A stretch of 64,000 nt of DNA from Mesorhizobium sp. Pch-S (GTDB taxonomy: Bacteria > Pseudomonadota > Alphaproteobacteria > Rhizobiales > Rhizobiaceae): NCBI RefSeq assembly GCF_004136315.1, contig NZ_CP029562.1, forward strand, positions 5,231,501 to 5,295,500. Reading direction: 5' to 3'. A program made the translations under genes and the position numbers. Each line of letters begins with the position of its first letter. Position 1 is the first letter of the stretch. Positions 43,538 to 52,202 of this stretch are shown one piece after another. The notes under the pieces were generated by a model. It searched no databases. It was not told the DNA's origin and saw only the letters and a program-made list of their open reading frames with translations.

Positions 43538-44596
43538 ATGGACCAGCGCGTAAAGCCAGCCCCGCACGAAATTCGGCGGACGCGAGCGGAAAACCCCAAA
43601 ATGCGCGAGCGCGACCTCGCCGCACAGCTCGGCATTTCGGAAGCCGAACTGGTGGCCGCGCATTGCGGCGAAGGGGTGACGCGCGTCGAGCCACGCGTCA
43701 ATGACCTGTTGACCGGCCTGGAGCCGGTCGGCGAGGTCATGGCGCTGACCCGCAATGAAAGCGCTGTCCACGAAAAGATCGGTGTCTACGACAAAGTCGT
43801 CACGGGCGAGCACACGGCGATGGCGCTGGGTGAAAACATCGACCTGCGCATCTTCCCGAAGGTGTGGGCGCATGGTTTTGCCGTCGAGAAGCGTGATGGC
43901 GATGAGATCCGTCGCAGCCTGCAGTTCTTCGATGCTGCCGGTGAAGCCGTGCACAAGGTTCATTTGAGGCCGGCGTCCAATCTCTATGCGTATCAGAAAC
44001 TGGTCGACCAGCTCGTCTCGCCAAACCAGGAGCCGACGGTTGCGCTCGGCACCGTCGCCGAAGACGACGTTCCCGGCGAACTGACACCGCAGACGGTCGA
44101 CGATCTGCGTGAACGCTGGAGCAAGCTGACGGACACGCATCAGTTCTTCGGCATGCTGCGCACGCTGAAGCTCAGCCGCCAGCAGGCGGTTCGGATGATC
44201 GGCCAGGACTATGCCTGGAAGCTCGATCCATCCGCGGTGATGGCCATGTTCCAGGGTGCTTCCGCAAGCGGTCAGCCGATCATGTGCTTTGTCGGTAACC
44301 GTGGCTGCATCCAGATCCATTCCGGTCCGGTCAAGTCGGTCAGCCCGATGGGACCCTGGATCAATATATTCGACGAGACCTTCCACTTGCATCTGCGCGG
44401 CGATCACATCGCCGAGGCCTGGGCCGTGCGCAAACCAACCAAGGACGGTCATGTCACCTCGCTGGAGGCCTATGATGCCGACGGCAAGATGATCATCCAA
44501 TTCTTCGGCAAACGCCATGAAGGCGAAACGGAGCGCGCCGACTGGCGTTCGCTGGCGGAAAGCCTGCCGCGTGTGGCAGAGCAGAGCGCCGCGTGA
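43538..44596 (+). CDS. hmuS: Haemin-degrading factor HmuS
   Basis: A 352-residue cytoplasmic haem-binding protein with two tandem HemS/ChuX domains (about 30-180 and 200-345). In the second, MCFVGNRGCIQIHSGPV and WINIFDETFHLHLR are family hallmarks. It receives haem from the HmuUV importer and traffics or degrades it. ATG 43538 follows GGGACGGA. Its TGA overlaps the hmuT ATG as TGATG. Confidence 0.95.
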   Translation: MDQRVKPAPHEIRRTRAENPKMRERDLAAQLGISEAELVAAHCGEGVTRVEPRVNDLLTGLEPVGEVMALTRNESAVHEKIGVYDKVVTGEHTAMALGENIDLRIFPKVWAHGFAVEKRDGDEIRRSLQFFDAAGEAVHKVHLRPASNLYAYQKLVDQLVSPNQEPTVALGTVAEDDVPGELTPQTVDDLRERWSKLTDTHQFFGMLRTLKLSRQQAVRMIGQDYAWKLDPSAVMAMFQGASASGQPIMCFVGNRGCIQIHSGPVKSVSPMGPWINIFDETFHLHLRGDHIAEAWAVRKPTKDGHVTSLEAYDADGKMIIQFFGKRHEGETERADWRSLAESLPRVAEQSAA

Positions 44597-45489
44597 TGCG
44601 TGCCGTCATGAAGAGGCTGGTGCGGGTGGCCGTTTTCGGCACCGCGCTGGCGGCCATGCCGCTTGCCGTCGCTATGGCGAGCGAGAGTGGTGCTGTGTTC
44701 TCGGACACCAAGCGAATTGTTGCCGTTGGTGGGGCCGTCACCGAGATCGTTTATGCGCTTGGTGAGGAAGCCAAGCTCGTTGCCCGTGACTCCACCAGCG
44801 TCTATCCCGAAGCGGCACTCAAGCTGCCGGATGTCGGCTATATGCGCGCGCTGTCGCCGGAAGGCGTGCTGTCGGTCAATCCGACCGGTATCCTGGCGCT
44901 CAAGGGCAGCGGTCCGAAGGACGCGGTCGATGTCCTGAAAAAGAGCAGCGTGCCCTTCATCGAAGTACCCGAAACCTACGATCACGTCGGAGTGCTGGAA
45001 AAGATCCGCATTGTCGGCAAGGCGCTGGGCGCCGATGCCAAGGCAGAGAAACTGGCTGCCGACCTCGATACCAAGCTGAAGGCGGCGGAAAAGCAGACGG
45101 CGGACATCAAGGATCGCAAGCGGGTGCTGTTCGTGCTGTCGATGCAGAATGGCAAGATTCTTGCTGCCGGATCCAACACGGCAGCTGATGGTATCATCAA
45201 GATGGCCGGTGCCATCAACGTGGTTGCCGATGTGCCCGGCTACAAACAGCTTGCCGACGAGGCGGTGGTGACCGCCGCACCGGATGTCATCCTGATGATG
45301 ACACATGCCGGTCCGCCGGTTTCGGACGAAGCGCTGTTCGGCAATCCGGCGATCGCCGAGACGCCGGCCGGCAAGGAGAAGAAGGTCATCCGCATGAACG
45401 GCGCCTATCTTCTCGGCTTCGGCCCACGCACCGCCTACGCTATCCACGATCTCGCCGCAGCTTTCTACGGCAACAAGATCGCCGATTGA
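44596..45489 (+). CDS. hmuT: Haem ABC transporter substrate-binding protein HmuT
   Basis: A 297-residue periplasmic haem-binding protein of the cluster A/TroA fold. A signal peptide (to about residue 29, AMASES) precedes RIVAVGGAVTEIVYALGEE and the haem-ligand region DSTSVYPEAALKLPDVGYMRALSPEGVLSV. Either ATG 44596, coupled to hmuS, or ATG 44608 could start it. It delivers haem to HmuUV. Confidence 0.93.
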   Translation: MRAVMKRLVRVAVFGTALAAMPLAVAMASESGAVFSDTKRIVAVGGAVTEIVYALGEEAKLVARDSTSVYPEAALKLPDVGYMRALSPEGVLSVNPTGILALKGSGPKDAVDVLKKSSVPFIEVPETYDHVGVLEKIRIVGKALGADAKAEKLAADLDTKLKAAEKQTADIKDRKRVLFVLSMQNGKILAAGSNTAADGIIKMAGAINVVADVPGYKQLADEAVVTAAPDVILMMTHAGPPVSDEALFGNPAIAETPAGKEKKVIRMNGAYLLGFGPRTAYAIHDLAAAFYGNKIAD

Positions 45490-45501
45490 GCGGCGTGTGC
45501 C

Positions 45502-46605
45502 ATGGTTGATCATTCCATCGCCGGTCCGTCCGGCTTGATGGCGCGCAAGGCCGCCGGCGATCGCTCGGCGCGTGCGCGCCTTGCCATCGTTCTGCTGGCG
45601 GTGCTGCTGGTCGCTGTCGCGCTGTTCAGCCTGACAGCAGGTGCTTCCGACGCGTCTGCTGTCGATGCGCTGCGTGACTGGTTCTCCGGCCCGGATGCGG
45701 CCGATCGCGTGTTGAGTGCCCGCGACCGCATCATCATCTACGATATCCGCCTGCCACGAGTCGTCCTCGGTGCGCTGATCGGTGCGGCTCTGGCCGTGTC
45801 CGGTGCCGTCATGCAAGGCCTATTCCGCAATCCGCTGGCCGATCCCGGCATCGTCGGTGTCTCCGCGGGTGCGGGTCTCGGCGCGGTTTCGGTCATCGTG
45901 CTGGGTGGTACGGCGCTTGCGCCCTTCACCACACTGATGGGACCGATGGCGCTGCCGCTCGCGGCTTTTGTCGGCGGTCTGATCACGACATTGATCCTCT
46001 ATCAGGTGGCGACGCGCCAGGGCCGAACCTCGGTGGCAACCATGCTGTTGGCTGGTATCGCGCTGTCCGCGCTCGCCATGGCTCTCACCGGGGTCTTGAT
46101 CTACCTGGCCGACGACCGCCAGTTGCGCGATCTCACCTTCTGGCAGCTCGGCTCGCTGGCCGGTGCGACCTGGACCAAGATCGGCACCGCCGGCCCTGTC
46201 ATGCTCGTGGCGCTGGTGGCGATGCCGTTCTTTGCGAGGGGACTCAATGCGCTGTCACTCGGCGAGGCGACGGCGAACCATCTCGGTATCCAGGTGCAGA
46301 AGCTGAAATATGTTGCCATTGCCGGCGTTTCGGCGGCTGTCGGCGCATCGGTCGCTGTCAGCGGCGGCATTGGTTTTGTCGGCATTGTGGTGCCGCACCT
46401 GCTGCGCCTGACCATCGGCCCGGACAACCGCTACCTGCTGCCGGCCTCGGCGTTGCTTGGCGCCTCGCTGCTCATTCTGGCCGATACTGTCTCGCGTACC
46501 ATCGTTGCGCCGGCCGAACTGCCGATCGGCATCATCACCGCAACGGTTGGTGGTCCGTTCTTCCTGTGGATACTGCTGCGCAAGCGCGGCGTCATTGACC
46601 TGTGA
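45502..46605 (+). CDS. hmuU: Haem ABC transporter permease HmuU (FecCD family)
   Basis: A 367-residue permease with about ten transmembrane helices. FecCD signatures are visible: RLPRVVLGALIGAALAVSGAVMQGLFRNPLADPGIVGVSAGAG, FWQLGSLAGATW, GGIGFVGIVVPHLLRLTIGPDNRYLLPASAL and the terminal GGPFFLWILLRKR. It forms the haem channel across the inner membrane with HmuV. Confidence 0.95.
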   Translation: MVDHSIAGPSGLMARKAAGDRSARARLAIVLLAVLLVAVALFSLTAGASDASAVDALRDWFSGPDAADRVLSARDRIIIYDIRLPRVVLGALIGAALAVSGAVMQGLFRNPLADPGIVGVSAGAGLGAVSVIVLGGTALAPFTTLMGPMALPLAAFVGGLITTLILYQVATRQGRTSVATMLLAGIALSALAMALTGVLIYLADDRQLRDLTFWQLGSLAGATWTKIGTAGPVMLVALVAMPFFARGLNALSLGEATANHLGIQVQKLKYVAIAGVSAAVGASVAVSGGIGFVGIVVPHLLRLTIGPDNRYLLPASALLGASLLILADTVSRTIVAPAELPIGIITATVGGPFFLWILLRKRGVIDL

Positions 46606-46613
46606 GATCAGCC

Positions 46614-47405
46614 ATGATCGAAGCCCGTGATGTCTCAGTGAAACTTGCCGGAAAGCGCATCGTTTCCGGCATCGATTTCGAAGCGCGCCCAGGCGAGATC
46701 GCTGCCATTGTCGGACCGAACGGCTCCGGCAAGACAACCTTCCTCAAGGCGTTGTCCGGAGATCTCGGCTATGATGGGGCCATCGTCATCAATGGCCGCG
46801 AAGTGGCGGCAATGCGCCCGGTGGAAGCCGCGGGGATGCGGGCTGTGCTGCCCCAGGCAACGTCGCTCGCTTTTCCGTTCACGGTGCACGAGATCGTTCG
46901 GCTTGGGCTGATCGGCGGGCGATCCGGCGCACTGGCCGGCGAAAACGAGCGTTTGCCGGAGCGGGCGTTGGCCAAGGTTGACCTGGACGGCTTCGCGGGA
47001 CGTTTCTACCAGGAACTGTCAGGCGGTGAGCAGCAGCGCGTCCAACTGGCCCGTGTGCTTTGCCAGGTGTGGGCACCGGTGCTGGACGGCAGGCCTCGTT
47101 ACCTGTTCCTCGACGAGCCGGTGTCGAGCCTGGACGTCAAGCATCAGCTGATCATCATGGACATCGCGCGCGATTTCGCGAAACGGGGAGGCGGTGTCGT
47201 CACCATCCTGCATGACCTCAACCTGACGGCCATGTATGCCGATCGCATCTTCGTCATGCATCGGGGTTCGCTGGCCGCTGCGGGGACACCGTCCACGGTG
47301 CTCAGTGACAGTCTGATCGAGAAGGTTTTCGATTGCCGCATGCGCGTCGGCGTTTTGCCGAGCGGCGACGTGCCGTTCGTTCTGCCGCAATCCGTTACGA
47401 TATAG
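46614..47405 (+). CDS. hmuV: Haem ABC transporter ATP-binding protein HmuV
   Basis: A 263-residue ATPase: Walker A GPNGSGKTT, signature ELSGGEQQRVQLARVL, Walker B YLFLDEPVSSLD, and switch His in TILHDLNLTAMYAD. The insert VWAPVLDGRPR before Walker B is typical of HmuV/HemV. ATG 46614 is used; a GTG at 46602 overlapping the hmuU stop is possible. Last gene of the right arm; convergent with rirA. Confidence 0.95.
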   Translation: MIEARDVSVKLAGKRIVSGIDFEARPGEIAAIVGPNGSGKTTFLKALSGDLGYDGAIVINGREVAAMRPVEAAGMRAVLPQATSLAFPFTVHEIVRLGLIGGRSGALAGENERLPERALAKVDLDGFAGRFYQELSGGEQQRVQLARVLCQVWAPVLDGRPRYLFLDEPVSSLDVKHQLIIMDIARDFAKRGGGVVTILHDLNLTAMYADRIFVMHRGSLAAAGTPSTVLSDSLIEKVFDCRMRVGVLPSGDVPFVLPQSVTI

Positions 47406-47447
47406 GCCGATGCAGGATGCGATCGTCGTAGATCAGCATCCCCCCGA

Positions 47448-47912
47448 TCAGGCAGCCGATGCGGGAGCGCGACGTTCCAGCAGATCAATGCCGAGCAGCG
47501 AACGCACGTTCGGACGCGCCGCGACCAGATCCGCGATCGTGTAGCGTCCGAGCACTTCAAAGAAGGCGTTGAGGGCTTCACGCAGCGCGGAATTCAGCGC
47601 GCAGCTGTCGATCAGCGGGCAGTCGGCGTCGGCCTCGAAGCATTCCGCCATGGCGAAATTCTCCTCGGTGATGCGCACGACATCGAACAGGCTGATCTCG
47701 GCCGCAGGCTTGCCGAGACGGACGCCGCCATTCCTGCCGCGCACAGTCTCTACCAGCCCATGTTCGACCAGCGGCTGCAGGATCTTGAACAGGAACAGTT
47801 CCGACACCGTATAGGCAGCGGCGATTTCGGGGATGCGGCTGAGGCGGTCATCATTGGCCGCACAATACATCAGGATCCGCATGGCATAGTTGGTTTGACG
47901 CGTGAGCCGCAT
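47448..47912 (-). CDS. rirA: Iron-responsive Rrf2-family regulator RirA
   Basis: A 154-residue Fe-S sensing repressor, the rhizobial replacement for Fur in iron control. The N-terminus MRLTRQTNYAMRILMYCAANDDRLSRIPEIA and the recognition-helix region VSELFLFKILQPLVEHGLVETVRGRNGG are characteristic. Cluster ligands Cys91, Cys98 and Cys104 (CFEADADCPLIDSC) are present; the first spacing appears one residue shorter than the CFEAGEIDC-type I recall. AAGGAG precedes ATG 47912. It sits next to the haem genes it is expected to control through the IRO box. Confidence 0.94.
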   Translation of the reverse strand: MRLTRQTNYAMRILMYCAANDDRLSRIPEIAAAYTVSELFLFKILQPLVEHGLVETVRGRNGGVRLGKPAAEISLFDVVRITEENFAMAECFEADADCPLIDSCALNSALREALNAFFEVLGRYTIADLVAARPNVRSLLGIDLLERRAPASAA

Positions 47913-47958
47913 GGTCGCTCCTTCGCAAAGCACGTGTTAGGGCGAATATGGCGCATAG

Positions 47959-47975
47959 TCTGGAATAATTCTAGA
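47959..47975. promoter_or_regulatory. ICE-like (Irr) palindrome upstream of rirA
   Basis: TCTGGAATAATTCTAGA matches the iron control element consensus recalled for rhizobial Irr (TTTRGAAYNRTTCYAAA) at 15 of 17 positions and extends outward as AGTCT/AGACT. It lies 47 bases upstream of rirA in the gap shared with the P450 gene. Irr control of rirA is reported in Agrobacterium. Confidence 0.55.
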
Positions 47976-48160
47976 CTGGACTTCCGTATATATGATTTTT
48001 TTCGTCAACTTTTTGAGCAGCGGTGTCAAGCCTTCATTGTTTCCGCAACGTCATCGGCTCGATGGCAGGCCACACGTTCCATATCCTTGCGTTTCAGCCC
48101 AAACTCACGATTATTCCGGATAGGGAACAGAACCGGATGCAAGTCTGAGGGAGGGCGCGC

Positions 48161-51100
48161 ATGGCGCAGGACACCGGATTCGGCAGGATCCCAGGTCCGC
48201 CCAAGAAGCCGATCGTCGGCAATATGCTGACGGTGGATACCGAGACGCCTCTGCAAAGCCTGATGCAGCTCGCACGTGAGCTTGGGCCGATTTTCCGCCT
48301 CGACATGATGGGCACGCCGATGGTGGTGGTGTCCGGCGCCTCACTGGTCGAGGAGATCTGCGACGAAAACCGTTTTGACAAAGCCGTGCGCGGCTCGCTG
48401 CGGCGGGTTCGATCCGCCGCCGGTGACGGGTTGTTTACGGCGTATACGCAGGAGGACAACTGGACAAAGGCCCACAACATCCTGCTGCCGACTTTCGCCC
48501 AGCGTGCCATGGCAGGCTATCTGCCGTTGATGCAGGACATTGCCGGTCAACTCTGCATGAAGTGGGAGCGACTCAACGTCGATGACGACATCGATGTGGT
48601 GCACGACATGACGGCACTGGCACTCGACACCATCGGGGTCTGCGGCTTCGACTACCGTTTCAACTCCTTCTACCGGCGCGACTACCATCCCTTCATCGAT
48701 GCGCTGACGCGCACGCTCGAGACCTGCATGGTGCAGCGCGGTCTGCCATTCGAGAAGGTGATCCTGCGCAAGCGGCTCGAGCAATTGAAGACCGACGTGA
48801 CTTTCATGTCGAAGCTGGTCGACGACATCGTGCGCGAACGCCGCCGCGGCGGTGGTGACCAGGCACAGAAGGACCTTCTGAACTTCATGCTGGCGGGTGT
48901 CGACAAGACCACTGGCGAAAGCCTGTCCGACGAAAACATCCGCTACCAGATCATTACTTTCCTGATTGCCGGTCACGAGACGACGTCAGGGCTGATGTCG
49001 TTCACGCTCTATTTCCTGCTCAACAATCCGGATGTGCTGGAAAAGGCCTATGAAGAGGTCGATCGTGTGCTCGGCAATGACATCGGCGTCATGCCGACGA
49101 TCAGTCAGGTCAATCATCTCACCTATGTGCAGCAGGTGCTCAACGAGGCTCTGAGATTGTGGCCAACAGCGCCGGCGATCGGCCTCTATCCCTACAATGA
49201 CGAGATGCTCGGCGGCCAATACAAGGTGAAGAAAAACACCTTCACCACGCTTCTCACGCTGATGCTGCACCGCGACCCGTCGATCTGGGGCGCGGAGCCC
49301 GAGCGTTTCAATCCGGATAATTTCACGCGCGAAGCCGAGGCTTCGCGGCCCGCCCACGCCTTCAAGCCATGGGGCAATGGCCAGCGCGCCTGCATCGGCC
49401 GTCAGTTCGCCATGCAGGAGGCGACGCTGGTTATCGGCATGATCCTGCAGCGTTTCCAGCTGTTCGATCATCAGAAATACCAGCTGCGCATCAAAGAGAC
49501 GATGTCGATCAAGCCGGACGGTTTCCGCATGAGGGTGAAACCCCGTCCTGGTCGAACGCGCGGGACGGTGATTCCAGGCGCCGCATTGGGCGATCAAGCC
49601 ACGCAATCGGCAGTGCAGGTTGCCAGGCGGCCGAAACACGGCACACCGCTCACCGTGCTTTATGGCTCCAACCTCGGCACAACGGAGGATCTTGCCCGGG
49701 CAATCGCCCAGGCCGGCGAACTGAATGGGTTCGACGTCGTCATGGACGAGCTCGACGCCCGCGTCGGCAACCTTCCGACGCAGGGTGCGGTGGTGATCGC
49801 CAGCGCCTCCTACAACGGCGCTCCGCCGGACAATGCGACGCGGTTCATGGAATGGCTGGAAAAAGCCGAGCCGGACGCAGCCAAGGGCGTCAACTATCTG
49901 GTGTTCGGCTGTGGCAACCGTGACTGGGCCTCAACCTTCCAGGCAACGCCGCGGCGCATCGATGAGCGTCTCGAGGCTCTTGGTGCCCAGCGCATCACAC
50001 AGCGCGGTGAGGGCGATGCGCGCGAGGATCTCGATGGCCAGTTCCAGGATTGGTTCAAGGGCCTGTTTCCGTCACTCGGGGAAGCGCTGGGGCTCGACAT
50101 CGATTTTTCCGAACAGGCGGAGGCGGAACCTCTCTATCAGGTCGAGATCGTCTCCGGGCAGCCGGTCAATCCGGTGGTACACCAGTCCGGCGCAGTCGCG
50201 ATGACAGTTGTCGGCAATCGCGAGCTGCAATCGTCCGGGTCGGGGCGTTCCACCCGTCACGTCGAGGTGGCGTTGCCGGATGGCCTCGGTTACCGCGCCG
50301 GCGATCATCTGTGTGTCGTTCCGGTCAACGACCCGACCCTGGTCGAAAGGGTCGAAAGGCGCTTTGGTTTCGCACCCGATGCGCAGGTTCAACTGAAAAC
50401 CACTGGCGGACGGCAGGCGCCGTTTCCGGCCGACGGGCCGATCCCGGTACGCCGCATCCTCTCCGACTATGTCGAGTTGCAGGCCGTCGCCACGCGCAAG
50501 CAGATCCAGATAATGGCGGCGGCAACCCGCTGTCCCTTCACCAGGCCGCAGCTGGAAGCGTTGGTCGCCGAAGCCAAGGACGGTGTCGATCCCTACAAGG
50601 CTGAAGTGTTCGCCAAGCGCCGGTCGGTACTGGATCTGCTCGAACAGTTCCCGGCCTGTGAACTCTCCTTCGGGCAATATCTGGAAATGCTGCCGCTGCT
50701 GGCGCCGCGCTATTATTCCATCTCGTCGTCGCCGTCTTCACAAGCAGGGTGCTGCTCGATCACTGTGGGCGTGGTCGATGGTCCGTCACGGTCGGGCAAC
50801 GGCATCTATCGTGGTGCCTGTTCCAACCATCTGGCACAGGCGGGCGAGGGGGCCGTCATTCATGCCACCACGCGCGAGACCAAGGCGGGTTTCCGCCTCC
50901 CTGACGATCGGGCACGGCCTTTGATCATGGTCGGGCCCGGTACAGGATTGGCACCATTCCGTGCGTTCCTGCAGGAACGGGAAGCTATGGCAAAGGCCGG
51001 TGAGGCACTGGCGCCGGCGATGCTGTTTTTCGGCTGTCGCCATCCGGAGCAGGATTTTCTCTACCGCGATGAACTTGAAACGATGGCCTCGGTTGGCCTT

Positions 51101-51376
51101 GTCGACCTGCATGTCGCTTTTTCCCGCCATGATGGCGAACGGACTTACGTCCAGGACCTCATCCGCAAGAACGGTGCTGCCGTCTGGAAGCTGATCGAGA
51201 GCGGAGCGCATATCTATGTCTGTGGCGATGGCAGCCGGATGGAACCGGATGTGAAACGCGCGCTGACACGTCTCTATGCGGAGGAGACTGACGCCGATCC
51301 GCAGGAAGCCGATGCCTGGATCGAACGCCTCGCCAAGGAAAACCGCTACGTGCTGGACGTCTGGGCGGGAAACTGA
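48161..51376 (+). CDS. CYP102-type self-sufficient cytochrome P450/NADPH reductase fusion
   Basis: A 1071-residue fusion. The P450 domain (1-460) has the I-helix oxygen motif AGHETT (270-275), ExxR in NEALRLWP, and haem-ligand Cys411 in FKPWGNGQRACIGRQFA. The reductase follows: FMN-binding flavodoxin from about 495 (LYGSNLGTTEDLA), then FAD and NADPH domains with RYYSISSSP and MVGPGTGLAPFRAFLQER (about 925). This is the P450-BM3 architecture; family members hydroxylate medium- and long-chain fatty acids near the omega end using NADPH alone. The substrate here is inference. ATG 48161 has GAGGGAGG upstream. Confidence 0.95.
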   Translation: MAQDTGFGRIPGPPKKPIVGNMLTVDTETPLQSLMQLARELGPIFRLDMMGTPMVVVSGASLVEEICDENRFDKAVRGSLRRVRSAAGDGLFTAYTQEDNWTKAHNILLPTFAQRAMAGYLPLMQDIAGQLCMKWERLNVDDDIDVVHDMTALALDTIGVCGFDYRFNSFYRRDYHPFIDALTRTLETCMVQRGLPFEKVILRKRLEQLKTDVTFMSKLVDDIVRERRRGGGDQAQKDLLNFMLAGVDKTTGESLSDENIRYQIITFLIAGHETTSGLMSFTLYFLLNNPDVLEKAYEEVDRVLGNDIGVMPTISQVNHLTYVQQVLNEALRLWPTAPAIGLYPYNDEMLGGQYKVKKNTFTTLLTLMLHRDPSIWGAEPERFNPDNFTREAEASRPAHAFKPWGNGQRACIGRQFAMQEATLVIGMILQRFQLFDHQKYQLRIKETMSIKPDGFRMRVKPRPGRTRGTVIPGAALGDQATQSAVQVARRPKHGTPLTVLYGSNLGTTEDLARAIAQAGELNGFDVVMDELDARVGNLPTQGAVVIASASYNGAPPDNATRFMEWLEKAEPDAAKGVNYLVFGCGNRDWASTFQATPRRIDERLEALGAQRITQRGEGDAREDLDGQFQDWFKGLFPSLGEALGLDIDFSEQAEAEPLYQVEIVSGQPVNPVVHQSGAVAMTVVGNRELQSSGSGRSTRHVEVALPDGLGYRAGDHLCVVPVNDPTLVERVERRFGFAPDAQVQLKTTGGRQAPFPADGPIPVRRILSDYVELQAVATRKQIQIMAAATRCPFTRPQLEALVAEAKDGVDPYKAEVFAKRRSVLDLLEQFPACELSFGQYLEMLPLLAPRYYSISSSPSSQAGCCSITVGVVDGPSRSGNGIYRGACSNHLAQAGEGAVIHATTRETKAGFRLPDDRARPLIMVGPGTGLAPFRAFLQEREAMAKAGEALAPAMLFFGCRHPEQDFLYRDELETMASVGLVDLHVAFSRHDGERTYVQDLIRKNGAAVWKLIESGAHIYVCGDGSRMEPDVKRALTRLYAEETDADPQEADAWIERLAKENRYVLDVWAGN

Positions 51377-51500
51377 TCCTTGTTTACCTTGACGTAAACG
51401 TTACGTTGGGTGATCTTGCAATCCATGGTGCGCTGCACAATATTAGCGACATTAACAGCGTCGAGCACCGACTCGGGGAGGAACCCGCGAGGAGTGCGAC

Positions 51501-52061
51501 ATGGAAAGACAGATTACAAACACCGTTCCCCTGACGGGAACCATACGCCAGCTCAGACCCTCCGAATTGCCGCGGTTCCGCGATCATCTTCTGAGGCTGC
51601 ACGCCGAAAGCCGGCGCGATCGCTTCAACGGGCTGACCGACGACGCGTTCATTGCGTCCTACGCCGAGCGCAGCTTTACGGATGGCACAACGGTTATCGG
51701 TTACGTCGAGGACGACATGGTTCTGGGCGCGGCGGAACTGCACGAGCGACCGGAGGATGCCGAGCCAACCGCCGAGATCGCCTTCAGCGTCGAGCGTCAC
51801 CTGCAGCACCGTGGTATTGGCGGCCACCTGTTCGAGCGCCTGATCGCGCAGGCGCGTGGACTGGGTTACACACGGCTGCGTGTCACCACCCACCCACAGA
51901 ACCAGGCGATGAAGACGCTGGCCCGGCGCTACCGCGCTGCGCTGAATTTCGTCGATGGCGAGACGGTCGGTACGATCGACCTTGATCCAGTAGACGACGA
52001 TGTGCTGGCGGCGCTTCTGCCGGTCCGTCCCCATACGGACGTTGCCTTGAGCCGGGCCTAG
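51501..52061 (+). CDS. GNAT-family N-acetyltransferase
   Basis: A 186-residue protein with a GNAT fold. The acetyl-CoA pyrophosphate-binding A motif is clear: AEIAFSVERHLQHRGIGGHLFERLIAQAR (Q/R-x-x-G-x-G/A as HRGIGG). The N-terminus TIRQLRPSELPRFRDHLLRLHAESRRDRF is typical of the branch found fused to acyl-CoA ligases. The acceptor substrate is unknown. Its stop codon TAG is the first three bases of a downstream intergenic repeat. Confidence 0.88.
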   Translation: MERQITNTVPLTGTIRQLRPSELPRFRDHLLRLHAESRRDRFNGLTDDAFIASYAERSFTDGTTVIGYVEDDMVLGAAELHERPEDAEPTAEIAFSVERHLQHRGIGGHLFERLIAQARGLGYTRLRVTTHPQNQAMKTLARRYRAALNFVDGETVGTIDLDPVDDDVLAALLPVRPHTDVALSRA

Positions 52062-52110
52062 AGCAATTCCGGGAAAAGCGCACAGCGGTTTTCCTTACGG
52101 AATTGCGTCA
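52059..52110. repeat. TAGAGC-type palindromic repeat, copy 4
   Basis: TAGAGCAATTCCGGG...ACGGAATTGCGTCA with the internal GCGCACAGCGGTTTTCC block. Its TAG is the stop codon of the GNAT gene. Confidence 0.85.
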
Positions 52111-52155
52111 AACCAAATAGGAGTGTTCAGCCCTGCCAGGGTCGTGTGCTCAAAG

Positions 52156-52185
52156 AAAAAGGCCGCCCAAGGGGCGGCCTTTTTT
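52156..52185. terminator. Strong bidirectional Rho-independent terminator
   Basis: AAAAAGGCCGCCC is followed by a 3-base loop and GGGCGGCCTTTTTT, so the stem has a T-run in both directions. It separates the convergent GNAT gene and the exported hypothetical. Confidence 0.92.
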
Positions 52186-52202
52186 GCTTTCCGGCGAATG
52201 CC

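Noticed and set aside
48161..51376. Recent horizontal transfer of the P450 fusion gene
   Set aside because: Base composition and codon use look like the neighbours, and no mobile element, integrase or tRNA lies nearby.
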